Source: Verrucomicrobiota bacterium
Lineage (GTDB): Bacteria; Verrucomicrobiota; Lentisphaeria; Oligosphaerales; Oligosphaeraceae
Direction: 5' to 3'
Assembly: GCA_019136135.1 (NCBI GenBank)
Contig: JAGVUR010000098.1
Location: 1-48,177, forward strand
Length of the DNA stretch: 48,177 bases
The notes under the pieces are model-generated. The model was not told the origin of the DNA and did not search any database. It saw only the letters and a list, made by a program, of their open reading frames with translations. Positions 17,833-25,909 of this stretch are shown in pieces; positions within the stretch are counted from its first letter, which is position 1, and each line of letters opens with the position of its first letter. The position numbers and the translations under genes were made by a program.

Positions 17833-18519
17833 ATGAAACGTTCGGAAATCAACCGATACATTCAAGAGGCGGAGGCTTTGTTTGCAAAGCAATGCTTCTA
17901 CCTTCCACCCTTCGCCCACTGGACACCGCAGGATTGGAAGACGAAATCACGTGACGAGGTCGATGAAATCCTTGCATGCAACCTGGGATGGGATGTGACC
18001 GATTTTGGCAGCGGAGACTACAAAAAAGCCGGACTCTTCCTGTTCACCATCCGAAATGCAGTCCTCAATAGCCCAAAATACCCAAAGCCATATGCTGAGA
18101 AAATCATGATTTCCTTGGAAAACCAAGTGACGTTGATGCACTATCACGCCCACAAGACCGAGGATATCATCAATCGCGGCGGCGGACGCCTCGCATTTAG
18201 GCTCTATAACAGCACCCCGGATGGCAAGCTCGACGATTCAACCGTGTATGTCTCCAGGGATGGAGTCAAGACTGCCGTCCAATCAGGCGAAATGTTTTCA
18301 ATCGGAAATGGGGAAAGCATTACCTTGACCCCGGGATTGTACCATGAATTCTGGGCGCTCAAAGGCTATGGCCCCGTGATGATAGGAGAAGTCTCGGCAG
18401 TCAATGATGACCATACCGATAATTTCTTCCTCAATCCATTGCAACGGTTCCCTACAGTCGAAGAGGATGAAGACCCCTATCGGTTGATCGTCGGAGACTA
18501 CAATGCCTTGCCTTTCTGA
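17833..18519 (+). CDS. D-lyxose (D-mannose) isomerase
   Basis: A 228-residue cupin-fold sugar isomerase. The start MKRSEIN and overall length match the D-lyxose isomerase family (EC 5.3.1.15), which interconverts D-lyxose and D-xylulose and often D-mannose and D-fructose. Metal ligands are visible as His103, His105 and Glu110 in HYHAHKTED and a later His in LYHEFW; Lys108 is the conserved active-site lysine. GAGT-like AGGAG lies 7 bases before the ATG. It is cotranscribed with the alpha-galactosidase, so it probably feeds a released sugar into central metabolism; which sugar is unclear. Confidence 0.92.
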   Translation: MKRSEINRYIQEAEALFAKQCFYLPPFAHWTPQDWKTKSRDEVDEILACNLGWDVTDFGSGDYKKAGLFLFTIRNAVLNSPKYPKPYAEKIMISLENQVTLMHYHAHKTEDIINRGGGRLAFRLYNSTPDGKLDDSTVYVSRDGVKTAVQSGEMFSIGNGESITLTPGLYHEFWALKGYGPVMIGEVSAVNDDHTDNFFLNPLQRFPTVEEDEDPYRLIVGDYNALPF

Positions 18520-18560
18520 TGATATCAGATTATATTAAGTAGACGGCTTTAGAGAACTAA

Positions 18561-18714
18561 GGAGCCGTTAAAAAATTAAGTTTACATTTCCGGTTTCTTT
18601 TGGCCGCCTTTCTCCTGTCCTGCCGGTCGCGTATGCGCATACGCTCTTTCCAGGACAGGGGAAAAACAGCTCAAAACAATTCCGGAACTGTTGCCTTAAT
18701 TTTTGAACGACTCC
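18561..18714 (+). mobile_element. 154-bp palindromic MITE-like element, copy 1
   Basis: One of four copies of the same length in this window. Ends are GGAGCCGTTAAAAAATTAAG and the reverse complement of GGAGTCGTTCAAAAATTAAG, forming imperfect inverted repeats of about 60 bases. The centre has CCTGTCC...GGACAGG around the shared core CGTATGCGCATACG. It is flanked by TAA on the left and TTA on the right. It lies between the lyxose isomerase stop and the PRPP-synthetase-like start, so it is part of the leader of the latter. It encodes no protein. Confidence 0.85.
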
Positions 18715-18746
18715 TTAAAAGGTTTGGAATCAACGAGGTAAAGTAC

Positions 18747-19964
18747 ATGTTGAGTGACGACATTATCGTGGTCGGCGCATTTTCAGACGACCCATTGGCC
18801 AGCGATATCGCGGAAAAAATGTGCCAGGAAACCGATATCGGCGATCTCCTGTCATACAAGGACTTTGCAAATAGCGAATTTTGTCCCCGATTCATCATCG
18901 CTCCCGACGACATGGATCATATCGGTCGCAGCTTGGAGGGCAAGACCGTCGTTCTCGTCTCCTCATGCAGTGGCGAGTTGACCAGGAACGCCCGTGCCAT
19001 GCGGAATTTCCTGATCACCAGGGCTGCCAAGGACAATGGAGCACAGCGAGTCATTCTCGTCGAACCCGATCTTTTCTATAGTGCGCAGGATCGCGGTCCT
19101 AATCAAGATCCCAAGTTGAAACCACGAAAGCTCAGGGACTTGAAGAAGTTTGACGGACAGCCTTTCTCTGCAAAGCTTTACTGCGAGCTTCTTCAGGTCT
19201 CCGGGGTTGATTCGGTGATGACGGTCCACAACCACTCCAACGCTGTCTCAAAAATGTTTTCTGAAAAATTCGGTGAGGACAACTACTTCAATCTCTCGCC
19301 TGCTTCGCTCTACGCCAAATTCCTCGCCGAAGAAGAAGCGGTAATGAGTCCCGAAAGCAATCGCGGATTTGTGGTTTGCGCGCCCGACAACGGCTCGATC
19401 CCATTTGTCGAAGAAGTCCACCAGTATCTTCTTGCCTACGCCAAGGATTTGCCTGTGATGCCTTCCATGCTTTGGATGGACAAGGAACGAATGTCCGAAC
19501 GTAGCGTCAGCATGATTTGCCATGAAGACAGCCCTACCAAGATGGATGAAATCGAAGGGCGCGAAGTCATCGTCTTCGACGATATGGTTCGTACTGGAAC
19601 AACGATCGCGGCTTGTTGCAGAAGACTTAAGGAAGCACGTGCAAAGCGTGTCGTGTTCGTCGTTACACACTTCAATTCCTCTGCTGAAGTCAAGGAAAAT
19701 CTTAATGATGCGGCAATTGACGAAATCATCACGACCAATACCCTCCCCAATATCCTCAACCGAGATCGCCAGGGACGGCTCAGGCGCAAGATGATGATCA
19801 TGAAAATCGAACGCTGGATCGCAAGCACGCTCCTCAAGGATGCGCTCAAGGTCAGGGACACGCATTTCGATCGGCTCTATACAATCGACGTGTCCAGAAA
19901 GAACCCAAGGTTCTGGAGTACCTTGGATATCCAGCATGAAGGCGACATGAAAGAGGGATACTGA
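18747..19964 (+). CDS. prs: Ribose-phosphate pyrophosphokinase-like protein (PRPP synthetase family)
   Basis: A 405-residue member of the PRPP synthetase family, which makes 5-phosphoribosyl 1-diphosphate from ribose 5-phosphate and ATP for nucleotide, His and Trp synthesis. The PRPP-binding loop VIVFDDMVRTGTT is intact, and GAFSDDPLASDIAEKM at the start matches the family's opening (GN.aLA.eIa). It is about 90 residues longer than the usual 310-320, with an insert after DLFYSAQDRG and a C-terminal extension, so it belongs to a divergent subfamily. The start at 18747 follows ACGAGG by about 10 bases; the longer open frame from 18600 reads through the mobile element and is rejected. The symbol rests on family similarity. 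Confidence 0.8.
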   Translation: MLSDDIIVVGAFSDDPLASDIAEKMCQETDIGDLLSYKDFANSEFCPRFIIAPDDMDHIGRSLEGKTVVLVSSCSGELTRNARAMRNFLITRAAKDNGAQRVILVEPDLFYSAQDRGPNQDPKLKPRKLRDLKKFDGQPFSAKLYCELLQVSGVDSVMTVHNHSNAVSKMFSEKFGEDNYFNLSPASLYAKFLAEEEAVMSPESNRGFVVCAPDNGSIPFVEEVHQYLLAYAKDLPVMPSMLWMDKERMSERSVSMICHEDSPTKMDEIEGREVIVFDDMVRTGTTIAACCRRLKEARAKRVVFVVTHFNSSAEVKENLNDAAIDEIITTNTLPNILNRDRQGRLRRKMMIMKIERWIASTLLKDALKVRDTHFDRLYTIDVSRKNPRFWSTLDIQHEGDMKEGY

Positions 19965-19996
19965 TCTTATCCACCTCCACGCCTTCCCGAACCCCC

Positions 19997-20036
19997 ACGC
20001 CCTTCAGAATTTTTCCTGAAGGGCGTTGTTGTGTTC
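19997..20036 (+). terminator. Rho-independent terminator after prs
   Basis: ACGCCCTTCAG (19997-20007), an 8-base loop and CTGAAGGGCGT (20016-20026) form a perfect 11-bp stem, followed by the U-rich TGTTGTGTT. It lies 33 bases after the prs stop. The reverse direction lacks a clean U-run. Confidence 0.85.
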
Positions 20037-20097
20037 AAGCCCGGATGTGCCTTGCATCCTAGCCTATGCGTTGTCTTGGCTGGTATGTCTCGCGCTT

Positions 20098-21540
20098 TCA
20101 GTGTTCTTGCCGCACAGAAAGACGGAAGCCCACATTATAGTAACGTTCCGATGGCAAATCCCAACTGCGTTTCGCAGAGCGGCAGAGTTGCGCGTCGTTT
20201 GCATACCCGCCGCCACGTAGTATGCGGTTAGACTCGTCGGCAGAGCCGGGGGGATCGGTCTGCGCTTCCTGATGATAATCGCCAGACAAGTCCAGACACC
20301 ATTCATAAACATTCCCATGCATGTCATACAGCCCCCACCGGTTCGGCCGATAACTACCGACCGTGGCTGTACCGCCGGATGTATCAATGTCCGCAGAACC
20401 ATCGTCTCCGCCATTGTAAAAATATCGACCGACCTCATCGATATTCCCACACCGCTCTTCATCGGTCAAATTTTTTCCTGAGTTCAAGGCGGTCGTGGTG
20501 CCGGCTCGGCAGGCGTATTCCCATTGCGCTTCGGTGAGAAGATCGAGGTTCAAGCCGGTCTTGTTCCGTAGCCGTCCCAGGAAGGATCCGGCATCGACAG
20601 CATTATTGGCTGGCCAGTTCGAACCGGCGACACTTCCCCGAATATCGTTGTAGCTGACATGTTCCACCGGGCGGGAGTCACGATAGTCAGCGTTGGAAAA
20701 ATGGCTCGGCCAATTGCCCATCACCAGGCTCCATTGCTTCTGCGTCACCTCGAACACGCCGACGTAGAAGTCCTTAGTCAAGGTCACTTGATGCTGGGTT
20801 TCGTTATTGTCTCGTCCAATTTCGCCATCCGGCGACCCCATAGTAAAGGTGCCGGCGGGAATTTTGCGCAGCACCAGGTTGGTGGTCTTGTATTCTTCTG
20901 TCCAGCCACCAGCCGGCGGGGCGGAAAGGTAACTGACAGGGTAGTCTATCGCCTCCGGTCCCTCCGACAAGTCGATGACGAGATAGGTATCCTTTGGCGA
21001 CTCGAACTGACCGTCTTCTGACCAGTACAGAAAATAGCCATGCCCTGCAAGCAGGGTGTCTGTTGGATAAAGGCAACGGCCATCCCATCCCCAGGCGATG
21101 GTGCCGTCGCCGCTCACTACACTGTCCACCATAGGTCCGACGAAATTCCAGCCCGGCTTCAGGCTGGCGGCAAAATTGAAGTCTTCCGGAGGGAGGCTGC
21201 CGGAGAGGGTGATTGTTTCCGCAGTCTGGCAGAAGATCCAGCAAGCTTGGGATGCAGCAAGGTCTCCGTTGATTGCATAGGCCTTGCTGCTTTGATCCAG
21301 CGCCATGGCCCATTTATCTTGCAGCAGATTCTTGGATGCCTCGTCAAGATTCAGGTTGATGCCGATCAGGTTCCAACCGGCTTCGAGCTGATACGTCGTC
21401 GCATACCCTGAATGGGTACGGTACGGAAGCCGTGATGTGCCCTCGGCCCGAACCAGGCCCAGAGTCAAGACGATCAGAAAGGCAAGACGGTACAGGAAGG
21501 AAGTGAGGTTTCGGAAATGCGCCTGGTGTTCAGGAATCAT
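20098..21540 (-). CDS. Exported FGE/SUMF1-like protein with N-terminal GWNLVG module (single domain)
   Basis: A 480-residue exported protein. Layout: signal peptide (about 1-32, LYRLAFLIVLTLGLVRA); a module of about 150 residues with two GWN-type strands (AGWNLIGINLNL, PGWNFVGPMVDS) and GHGYFLYW; then from about residue 184 a formylglycine-generating-enzyme-like domain (PAGTFTMGSP, VTLTKDFYVGVFEVTQKQW, LTEAQWEYACRAGTT, WGLYDMHGNVYEWCLD, ILRGGGY). Only one Cys (in QLCRSAKR) stands where true FGEs have a Cys pair, so sulfatase activation is unlikely. The ATG at 21540 has AAGGG 7 bases upstream, as in the paralogue at 25243. It is the closest paralogue of the N-terminal third of the next gene. 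Function unknown; surface binding or glycan-related roles are possible. Confidence 0.82.
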   Translation of the reverse strand: MIPEHQAHFRNLTSFLYRLAFLIVLTLGLVRAEGTSRLPYRTHSGYATTYQLEAGWNLIGINLNLDEASKNLLQDKWAMALDQSSKAYAINGDLAASQACWIFCQTAETITLSGSLPPEDFNFAASLKPGWNFVGPMVDSVVSGDGTIAWGWDGRCLYPTDTLLAGHGYFLYWSEDGQFESPKDTYLVIDLSEGPEAIDYPVSYLSAPPAGGWTEEYKTTNLVLRKIPAGTFTMGSPDGEIGRDNNETQHQVTLTKDFYVGVFEVTQKQWSLVMGNWPSHFSNADYRDSRPVEHVSYNDIRGSVAGSNWPANNAVDAGSFLGRLRNKTGLNLDLLTEAQWEYACRAGTTTALNSGKNLTDEERCGNIDEVGRYFYNGGDDGSADIDTSGGTATVGSYRPNRWGLYDMHGNVYEWCLDLSGDYHQEAQTDPPGSADESNRILRGGGYANDAQLCRSAKRSWDLPSERYYNVGFRLSVRQEH

Positions 21541-21946
21541 GTTTTGCCCTTTTGTTATGGTCTTGACGCTATTGTCCAATTAGCCTTTTCTGATGCCCGG
21601 AGCCATATTTCTGAGTATTTTATAAAAGTGGAATCAGGCAAAAGCTAATTCTATATTAAGAACTTTCAAATGCATCGTTAGCGATGAGACAGAAATTAGA
21701 CATGAAAGTCACGATGTAGCAGCCACAATGCCCTTAGTTGAAGGAAATCAAAATTTATCGATTTCGTGCTCAATGCATGTGGCATGCCTCCTGGATCCGG
21801 CGTTGAAGATTATGGGACGTTGGCATTGGAATCAGCTTTAAAAGAGCGCCGCATACCAGGCTGGTATGTCTTCCTCCTTCCCAATTGGTGCCACGAAGGA
21901 CAGGTCGGGGGACATGTCCTACTTCCTTGTACTCCCTGATTCTGCC
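21541..21946 (-). other. Gap with duplicated leader of the FGE-like genes
   Basis: No gene seen. The part next to 21540 resembles the leader of the paralogous gene at 25244-25450 base for base over long stretches: GGGCAAAAC and GGGCAAGCAC ahead of the starts, CCATAACAAAAGGG, and TTTCAAATGCATCG followed by a short hairpin (CATCG...CGATG). The far end, near 21780, has ATGTGGCATGCC, a decayed form of the dispersed CATGTGACATGCC block. A promoter is expected for the minus strand but no clear hexamer pair stands out. Confidence 0.6.
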
Positions 21947-24900
21947 CTATGGAACCGGTCCCACAAGCCGGAAGCCTATATGAGAGCCCTGCCTCGACGG
22001 CGCGTAAAAGCTGCGGTTTGCCGAACGACAGGCATATGCGTAATCGACACGGCTGCCGCCCCGCATGATGCGCTTGTGCCCGCCGGCATCGGGTTTGGGG
22101 TTGGTCACCTCCCCAACCGGGTAATCACTCGCATTCCACCAGTCCAGGCACCATTCCCATACGTTGCCATGCATATCATACAGACCCCAGCAGTTCGGCG
22201 GATGGCTGCCGACTGTGGCAGTGCCGCCGGATGGTTCGGCATCCGCTTCTCCATCCATTCCGCCATTGTACCTGTATCGCCCGATGTCGGCCAAATTCGG
22301 ACATGTATACATATTGGTCAAATTCTTTCCTGAGTTCAAGGCGGTCGTCGTTCCGGCCCGGCAGGCGTATTCCCATTGCGCTTCGGTGGGCAGGTCGAAA
22401 TCCAGGCCGGTCTTGGCCCGCAGGCGTCCCAGGAAGGAATTGGCATCGACGGCATTGCTGTCCGGCCAGCCTGAACCAGCATTGCTTCCCCGAATGTCGT
22501 TATAGCTGACCTTCTCCACCGGGCGGGAGTCGCGGTAGTCAACGTTGGAGAAATGGCTCGGCCATTTGTTCTCGCCCATCACCAGGCTCCATTGCTTCTG
22601 GGTCACCTCGAACACGCCGACGTAGTAATCATTGGCCAGGGTCACTTGGTGCTGGGTTTCGTGATCATAGTGTCCAACTTCATCCTCCGGGGAACCCATT
22701 ATGAAAGTACCTGCGGGGATCTTTCGCAGCACCAGCTTCGTGGTCTTGTATTCGTCCGTCCAGCGACCTGCCGGCGGACCTGCAAGATAGCTGATCGGAT
22801 AGCTGGTTGCTTCCGAGCCGGCGGACAAGTCAACAACGAGATAGGTATCCTCGGGATCAGACCCTTGCTGCACCAGGCGGAAGCCCCGGGTTGCGTGCCT
22901 CTCCTCTGGACCTACCCAGTAGCGTTTTGCCGAGCGGCAGTAGTGCGCGTCGTGGTTAAAGCTGCCGCCCCGTTGGATGCGCTTGCGCAGGACACCGTCC
23001 CCGGGGACGTCGCCCCTGGGGTCTACCAACGCCTGCGCTGGGTAGTCCTTATTATCCCACCAGTCCAGGCATATTTCCGATACGTTGCCGTACATGTCGT
23101 ACAGTCCCCATCCGTTTGGCCTATGGCTGCCGACCGCTGCAGTGCCAACGGTTGTATCACTATCCTCCGGCTTTGGCCATCCCCCTAGGCTGTTGCCCTT
23201 GTATCTCCCGAGCCTGCCCACATTCCAACATTCAACTCCATTGGTCAAATTCTCCCCCGAGTGCAAGGCGGTCGTGGTACCGGCCCGACAGGCATATTCC
23301 CATTGCGCCTCGGTGGGAAGATCGAGATTCAAGCCGGTCTTGTCCCGAAGGCGCCCCAGGAAGGAGCCGGCATCGACGGCATGATGGGTCGGCCAGCCCG
23401 AACCTGCATCGCTTCCCCGGATGTCATTGTAGCTGACTTTTTCCACCGGGCGGAGGTCGCGGTAGTCAACGTTGGAGAAATGGCTCGGCCATTTGTCCTC
23501 GCCCATCACCAGGCTCCACTGCCTCTGGGTCACCTCGAATACGCCGACGTAGAATTCCTTGGTCAAGGTCACTTCATGCTGGGTTTCCTGGTGGGCCAAG
23601 CGTCCAAGCTCCCCCTCCGGGGAACCCATTATGAAAGTACCTGCGGGGATCTTTCGCAGCACCAGCTTCGTGGTCTTGTATTCTTCCGTCCAGCCTTCGG
23701 GCGGTAGGGAGGCAAGGTGGCTGACCGGGTAGGCGTCAGCAGCGGCGCCTGCCGACAAGTCAATGACGAGATACGTGTCCTCGGCTGGCACCATGGTAAG
23801 CCGGAAGCCATCAACGCGCAATCGGCCCGATGGCGACCCCAGGGCACGCCTTGCCGAACGGCAGTCCTGTGCAGGGGCGACGTAGCTGCTTCCCCGCAAG
23901 GTGCGATAAGAGCCGCCAAGATCGCCTTTGGGGTCGGTCACCGCCTCCGCTGAGTAAGGATTTCCATCCCACCAGTCCAAACACCATTCCAATACGTTGC
24001 CGTGCATGTCATAAAGTCCCCACCGGTTCGGCTTATAGCTGCCGACAGTGGCAGTGCCGCCGGATGTGTCAATGTACGCAGAATCATCCCATCCGCCATT
24101 GAAGCAATATCTCCCGACCTCGGCCATATTCGGACATTCCAGGAGATCGGTCAAATCCTTCCCTGAGTTCAAGGCGGTCGTCGTCCCCGCCCGGCAGGCG
24201 TATTCCCACTGCGCCCCGGTGGGCAGGTCGAAGTCCAGTCCGGTCTTTTCCCGCAGTTTCCCCAGGAAGGAGTTAGCGTCGACGTCATTGTCGGCCGGCC
24301 AGCCCGAGCCGGCATTGCTTCCCCGAATGTCCTCGTAGCTGACTTGTTCCACCGGGCGGGAATCGCGGCAGGAGGGGTTTTTGAAATAGCTCGGCCATTG
24401 GTCATCGCCCATCACCAGGCTCCATTGCCTCTGGGTCACCTCGAAGACGCCGACGTAGAATTCCTTGGTCAGGGTCACTTGATGCTGGATTTCTTTTTCA
24501 GAGCGTCCAAGCTCATCCTTCGGCGATCCCATCGTAAAGGTGCCGGCGGGGATCTTGCGCAGCACCAGCTTGGTGGTCTTGTACTCCTCGGTCCAGCCGC
24601 CGGCGGGCGGGGCGGAACGGTAGCTGACCGGATAGCTGGCGGCACTGGCGCCCTCGGACAGGTCGATGACGAGATAGGTATCTTCCGGTATCGACTTAAG
24701 CAGGTTGCCTGCCCAATGCACGAAATAGCCGTGCCCGGCAAGCAGGGTGTCTGTCGGATAAAGGCGCCGCCCATTCCATCCCCAGGCGACGGTGCCTTCG
24801 CCGACCACCTGGCTGTCCACCAATGGGCTGACGAATTTCCATCCCGGCTTCAGGCTGGCGGCAAAATCGAAGTTTTTCGGGGGGATGCTGCCGGAGAGGG

Positions 24901-25243
24901 TGATTGTCTCCGCAGTCTTGCAGAAGATCCAGCAGGCCTGGGACGGGGCGAGGTCTCCGTCGATCGCATAGGTCTTGCTGCTTTCATCCAGCGTCATGGC
25001 TCCTTTATCCAGCAGCAGGTTCCTGGACGCCTCGTCAAGATTCAGGTTGATGCCGACCAGGTTCCAGCCGGCATCGAGCTGATACGTGGTCGCATACCCT
25101 GAACGGGTGCGGTACGGAAGCCGCGACGTGTCCTCGCCCCGGACCAGGTTTAGAACCGTGATAATCAGAAAGGCAAGGCGGCACAGGAGGGAAGTGAGGT
25201 TTCCATGGACTCGACGGAAATGCGCTAGTTGCTTAGGAATCAT
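21947..25243 (-). CDS. Exported protein with three tandem FGE/SUMF1-like domains
   Basis: A 1098-residue exported protein. A signal peptide (about 1-35) and the GWNLVG module (about 45-185) match the neighbour at 20098, and then three FGE-like domains of about 300 residues follow: about 186-485, 487-793 and 797-1098. Each begins with EDTYLV(I/V)DLS and carries PAGTF(T/I)MGSP, VTLT or VTLA, GVFEVTQ, AQWEYACRAGTT, WGLYDM and a C-terminal GFRL. Each has one Cys before RSA instead of the Cys pair of catalytic FGEs. DNA identity between modules is visibly high (for example CAGCACCAGCTTCGTGGTCTTGTATTC is shared in part), pointing to recent internal duplication. Start at 25243, with AAGGG upstream. 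The array layout suggests multivalent binding and not catalysis, which is my inference. Confidence 0.82.
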   Translation of the reverse strand: MIPKQLAHFRRVHGNLTSLLCRLAFLIITVLNLVRGEDTSRLPYRTRSGYATTYQLDAGWNLVGINLNLDEASRNLLLDKGAMTLDESSKTYAIDGDLAPSQACWIFCKTAETITLSGSIPPKNFDFAASLKPGWKFVSPLVDSQVVGEGTVAWGWNGRRLYPTDTLLAGHGYFVHWAGNLLKSIPEDTYLVIDLSEGASAASYPVSYRSAPPAGGWTEEYKTTKLVLRKIPAGTFTMGSPKDELGRSEKEIQHQVTLTKEFYVGVFEVTQRQWSLVMGDDQWPSYFKNPSCRDSRPVEQVSYEDIRGSNAGSGWPADNDVDANSFLGKLREKTGLDFDLPTGAQWEYACRAGTTTALNSGKDLTDLLECPNMAEVGRYCFNGGWDDSAYIDTSGGTATVGSYKPNRWGLYDMHGNVLEWCLDWWDGNPYSAEAVTDPKGDLGGSYRTLRGSSYVAPAQDCRSARRALGSPSGRLRVDGFRLTMVPAEDTYLVIDLSAGAAADAYPVSHLASLPPEGWTEEYKTTKLVLRKIPAGTFIMGSPEGELGRLAHQETQHEVTLTKEFYVGVFEVTQRQWSLVMGEDKWPSHFSNVDYRDLRPVEKVSYNDIRGSDAGSGWPTHHAVDAGSFLGRLRDKTGLNLDLPTEAQWEYACRAGTTTALHSGENLTNGVECWNVGRLGRYKGNSLGGWPKPEDSDTTVGTAAVGSHRPNGWGLYDMYGNVSEICLDWWDNKDYPAQALVDPRGDVPGDGVLRKRIQRGGSFNHDAHYCRSAKRYWVGPEERHATRGFRLVQQGSDPEDTYLVVDLSAGSEATSYPISYLAGPPAGRWTDEYKTTKLVLRKIPAGTFIMGSPEDEVGHYDHETQHQVTLANDYYVGVFEVTQKQWSLVMGENKWPSHFSNVDYRDSRPVEKVSYNDIRGSNAGSGWPDSNAVDANSFLGRLRAKTGLDFDLPTEAQWEYACRAGTTTALNSGKNLTNMYTCPNLADIGRYRYNGGMDGEADAEPSGGTATVGSHPPNCWGLYDMHGNVWEWCLDWWNASDYPVGEVTNPKPDAGGHKRIMRGGSRVDYAYACRSANRSFYAPSRQGSHIGFRLVGPVP

Positions 25244-25450
25244 GTGCTTGCCCTTTTGTTATGGTCCCGACGCTATTGATCAATTAACCTTTACTTGATG
25301 CCAGAAGCCTTATTTCTGAGTATTCAAACAAAAGCGCACAAGGCTAAAGTTAATTCTTAATTCAGTACTTTCAAATGCATCGCTCGCGATAAAACAGACA
25401 AAAATCCAATGTTTGGAAGAAACCAAAATTCATCGGTTTCGTACTCGCAT
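25244..25450 (-). promoter_or_regulatory. Leader region of the triple FGE-like gene
   Basis: Similar to the leader of the paralogue at 21541-21760, including the ribosome-site stretch, CTTTCAAATGCATCG and a following small hairpin whose stem differs between the two copies (CATCG/CGATG there, ATCG-CTCG-CGAT here). The conservation outside the coding part shows that the gene was duplicated together with its control region. Confidence 0.5.
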
Positions 25451-25567
25451 GGCATGTGACATGCTTTTTGTGGCGGGGTTATGGGCAGGTCGGACAGGTC
25501 ATCATTCATCATTTAGCATTCATCATTCATCATTCAAAGCCATGTGACATGCCTCTTTTTTGGCGGG
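25451..25567. repeat. Composite intergenic cassette, copy 2
   Basis: GGCATGTGACATGC-T5-GTGGCGGGG (25451-25478), then GGGCAGGTCGGACAGG (one or two units of the 10-mer), then ATTCATC/ATTTAGC-type repeats, and a second CAAAGCCATGTGACATGCC-TC-T6-GGCGGG (25533-25567). This is the same order of parts as at 196-392 but with a nearly empty tandem array. Confidence 0.7.
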
Positions 25568-25618
25568 TTGTGAATCGCCTCTTTCCGCACATGGACGAAA
25601 ATAAAATCAGGCAGCCAC

Positions 25619-25646
25619 TTGTAATGTCCCTGAAAAATGGTATAAC
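25619..25646 (+). promoter_or_regulatory. Possible promoter for the flavin oxidoreductase gene
   Basis: TTGTAA (25619-25624), 16 bases, TATAAC (25641-25646). If used, the 154-bp element at 25718 would be part of the 5' untranslated RNA. Around it, ACATGGTC and TCATGGTC repeat 20 bases apart, which could be a regulator site. No other pair fits better in this 666-base gap. Confidence 0.35.
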
Positions 25647-25717
25647 ATGGTCAAGACAAACATCATGGTCTGCGACAATAGTAGTCGGGAGTTGATTTTA
25701 GCGACCAATTCACGTTA

Positions 25718-25871
25718 GGAGTTGTTCAAAAATTAAGGCAACAGTTCTGGAATTGTTTTGAGCTGTTTTTCCCCCGTCCTGAAAGGAGCGTATGCGCATA
25801 CGCGACTGACAGGACGGGGGGAAGGCAGCCAAAAGAAACCGGAAGTGTAAACTTTATTTTTTAACGGCTCC
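25718..25871 (-). mobile_element. 154-bp palindromic MITE-like element, copy 2 (reverse orientation)
   Basis: Same element as at 18561, 35430 and 38138, inverted. Flanks are TTA on both sides. The stem around CGTATGCGCATACG here reads CCCGTCC/GGACGGG, while copies 1 and 3 have CCTGTCC/GGACAGG, so the pairing is kept although the bases differ. It ends 38 bases before the flavin oxidoreductase start. Confidence 0.85.
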
Positions 25872-25909
25872 TTAGGGACAAACTGCAAGGAATTGAGGAG
25901 TAAGTCAAA

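Noticed and set aside
18600..18746. Longer N-terminus for the PRPP-synthetase-like protein
   Set aside because: It would be translated from the 154-bp mobile element, and a ribosome site precedes the ATG at 18747.
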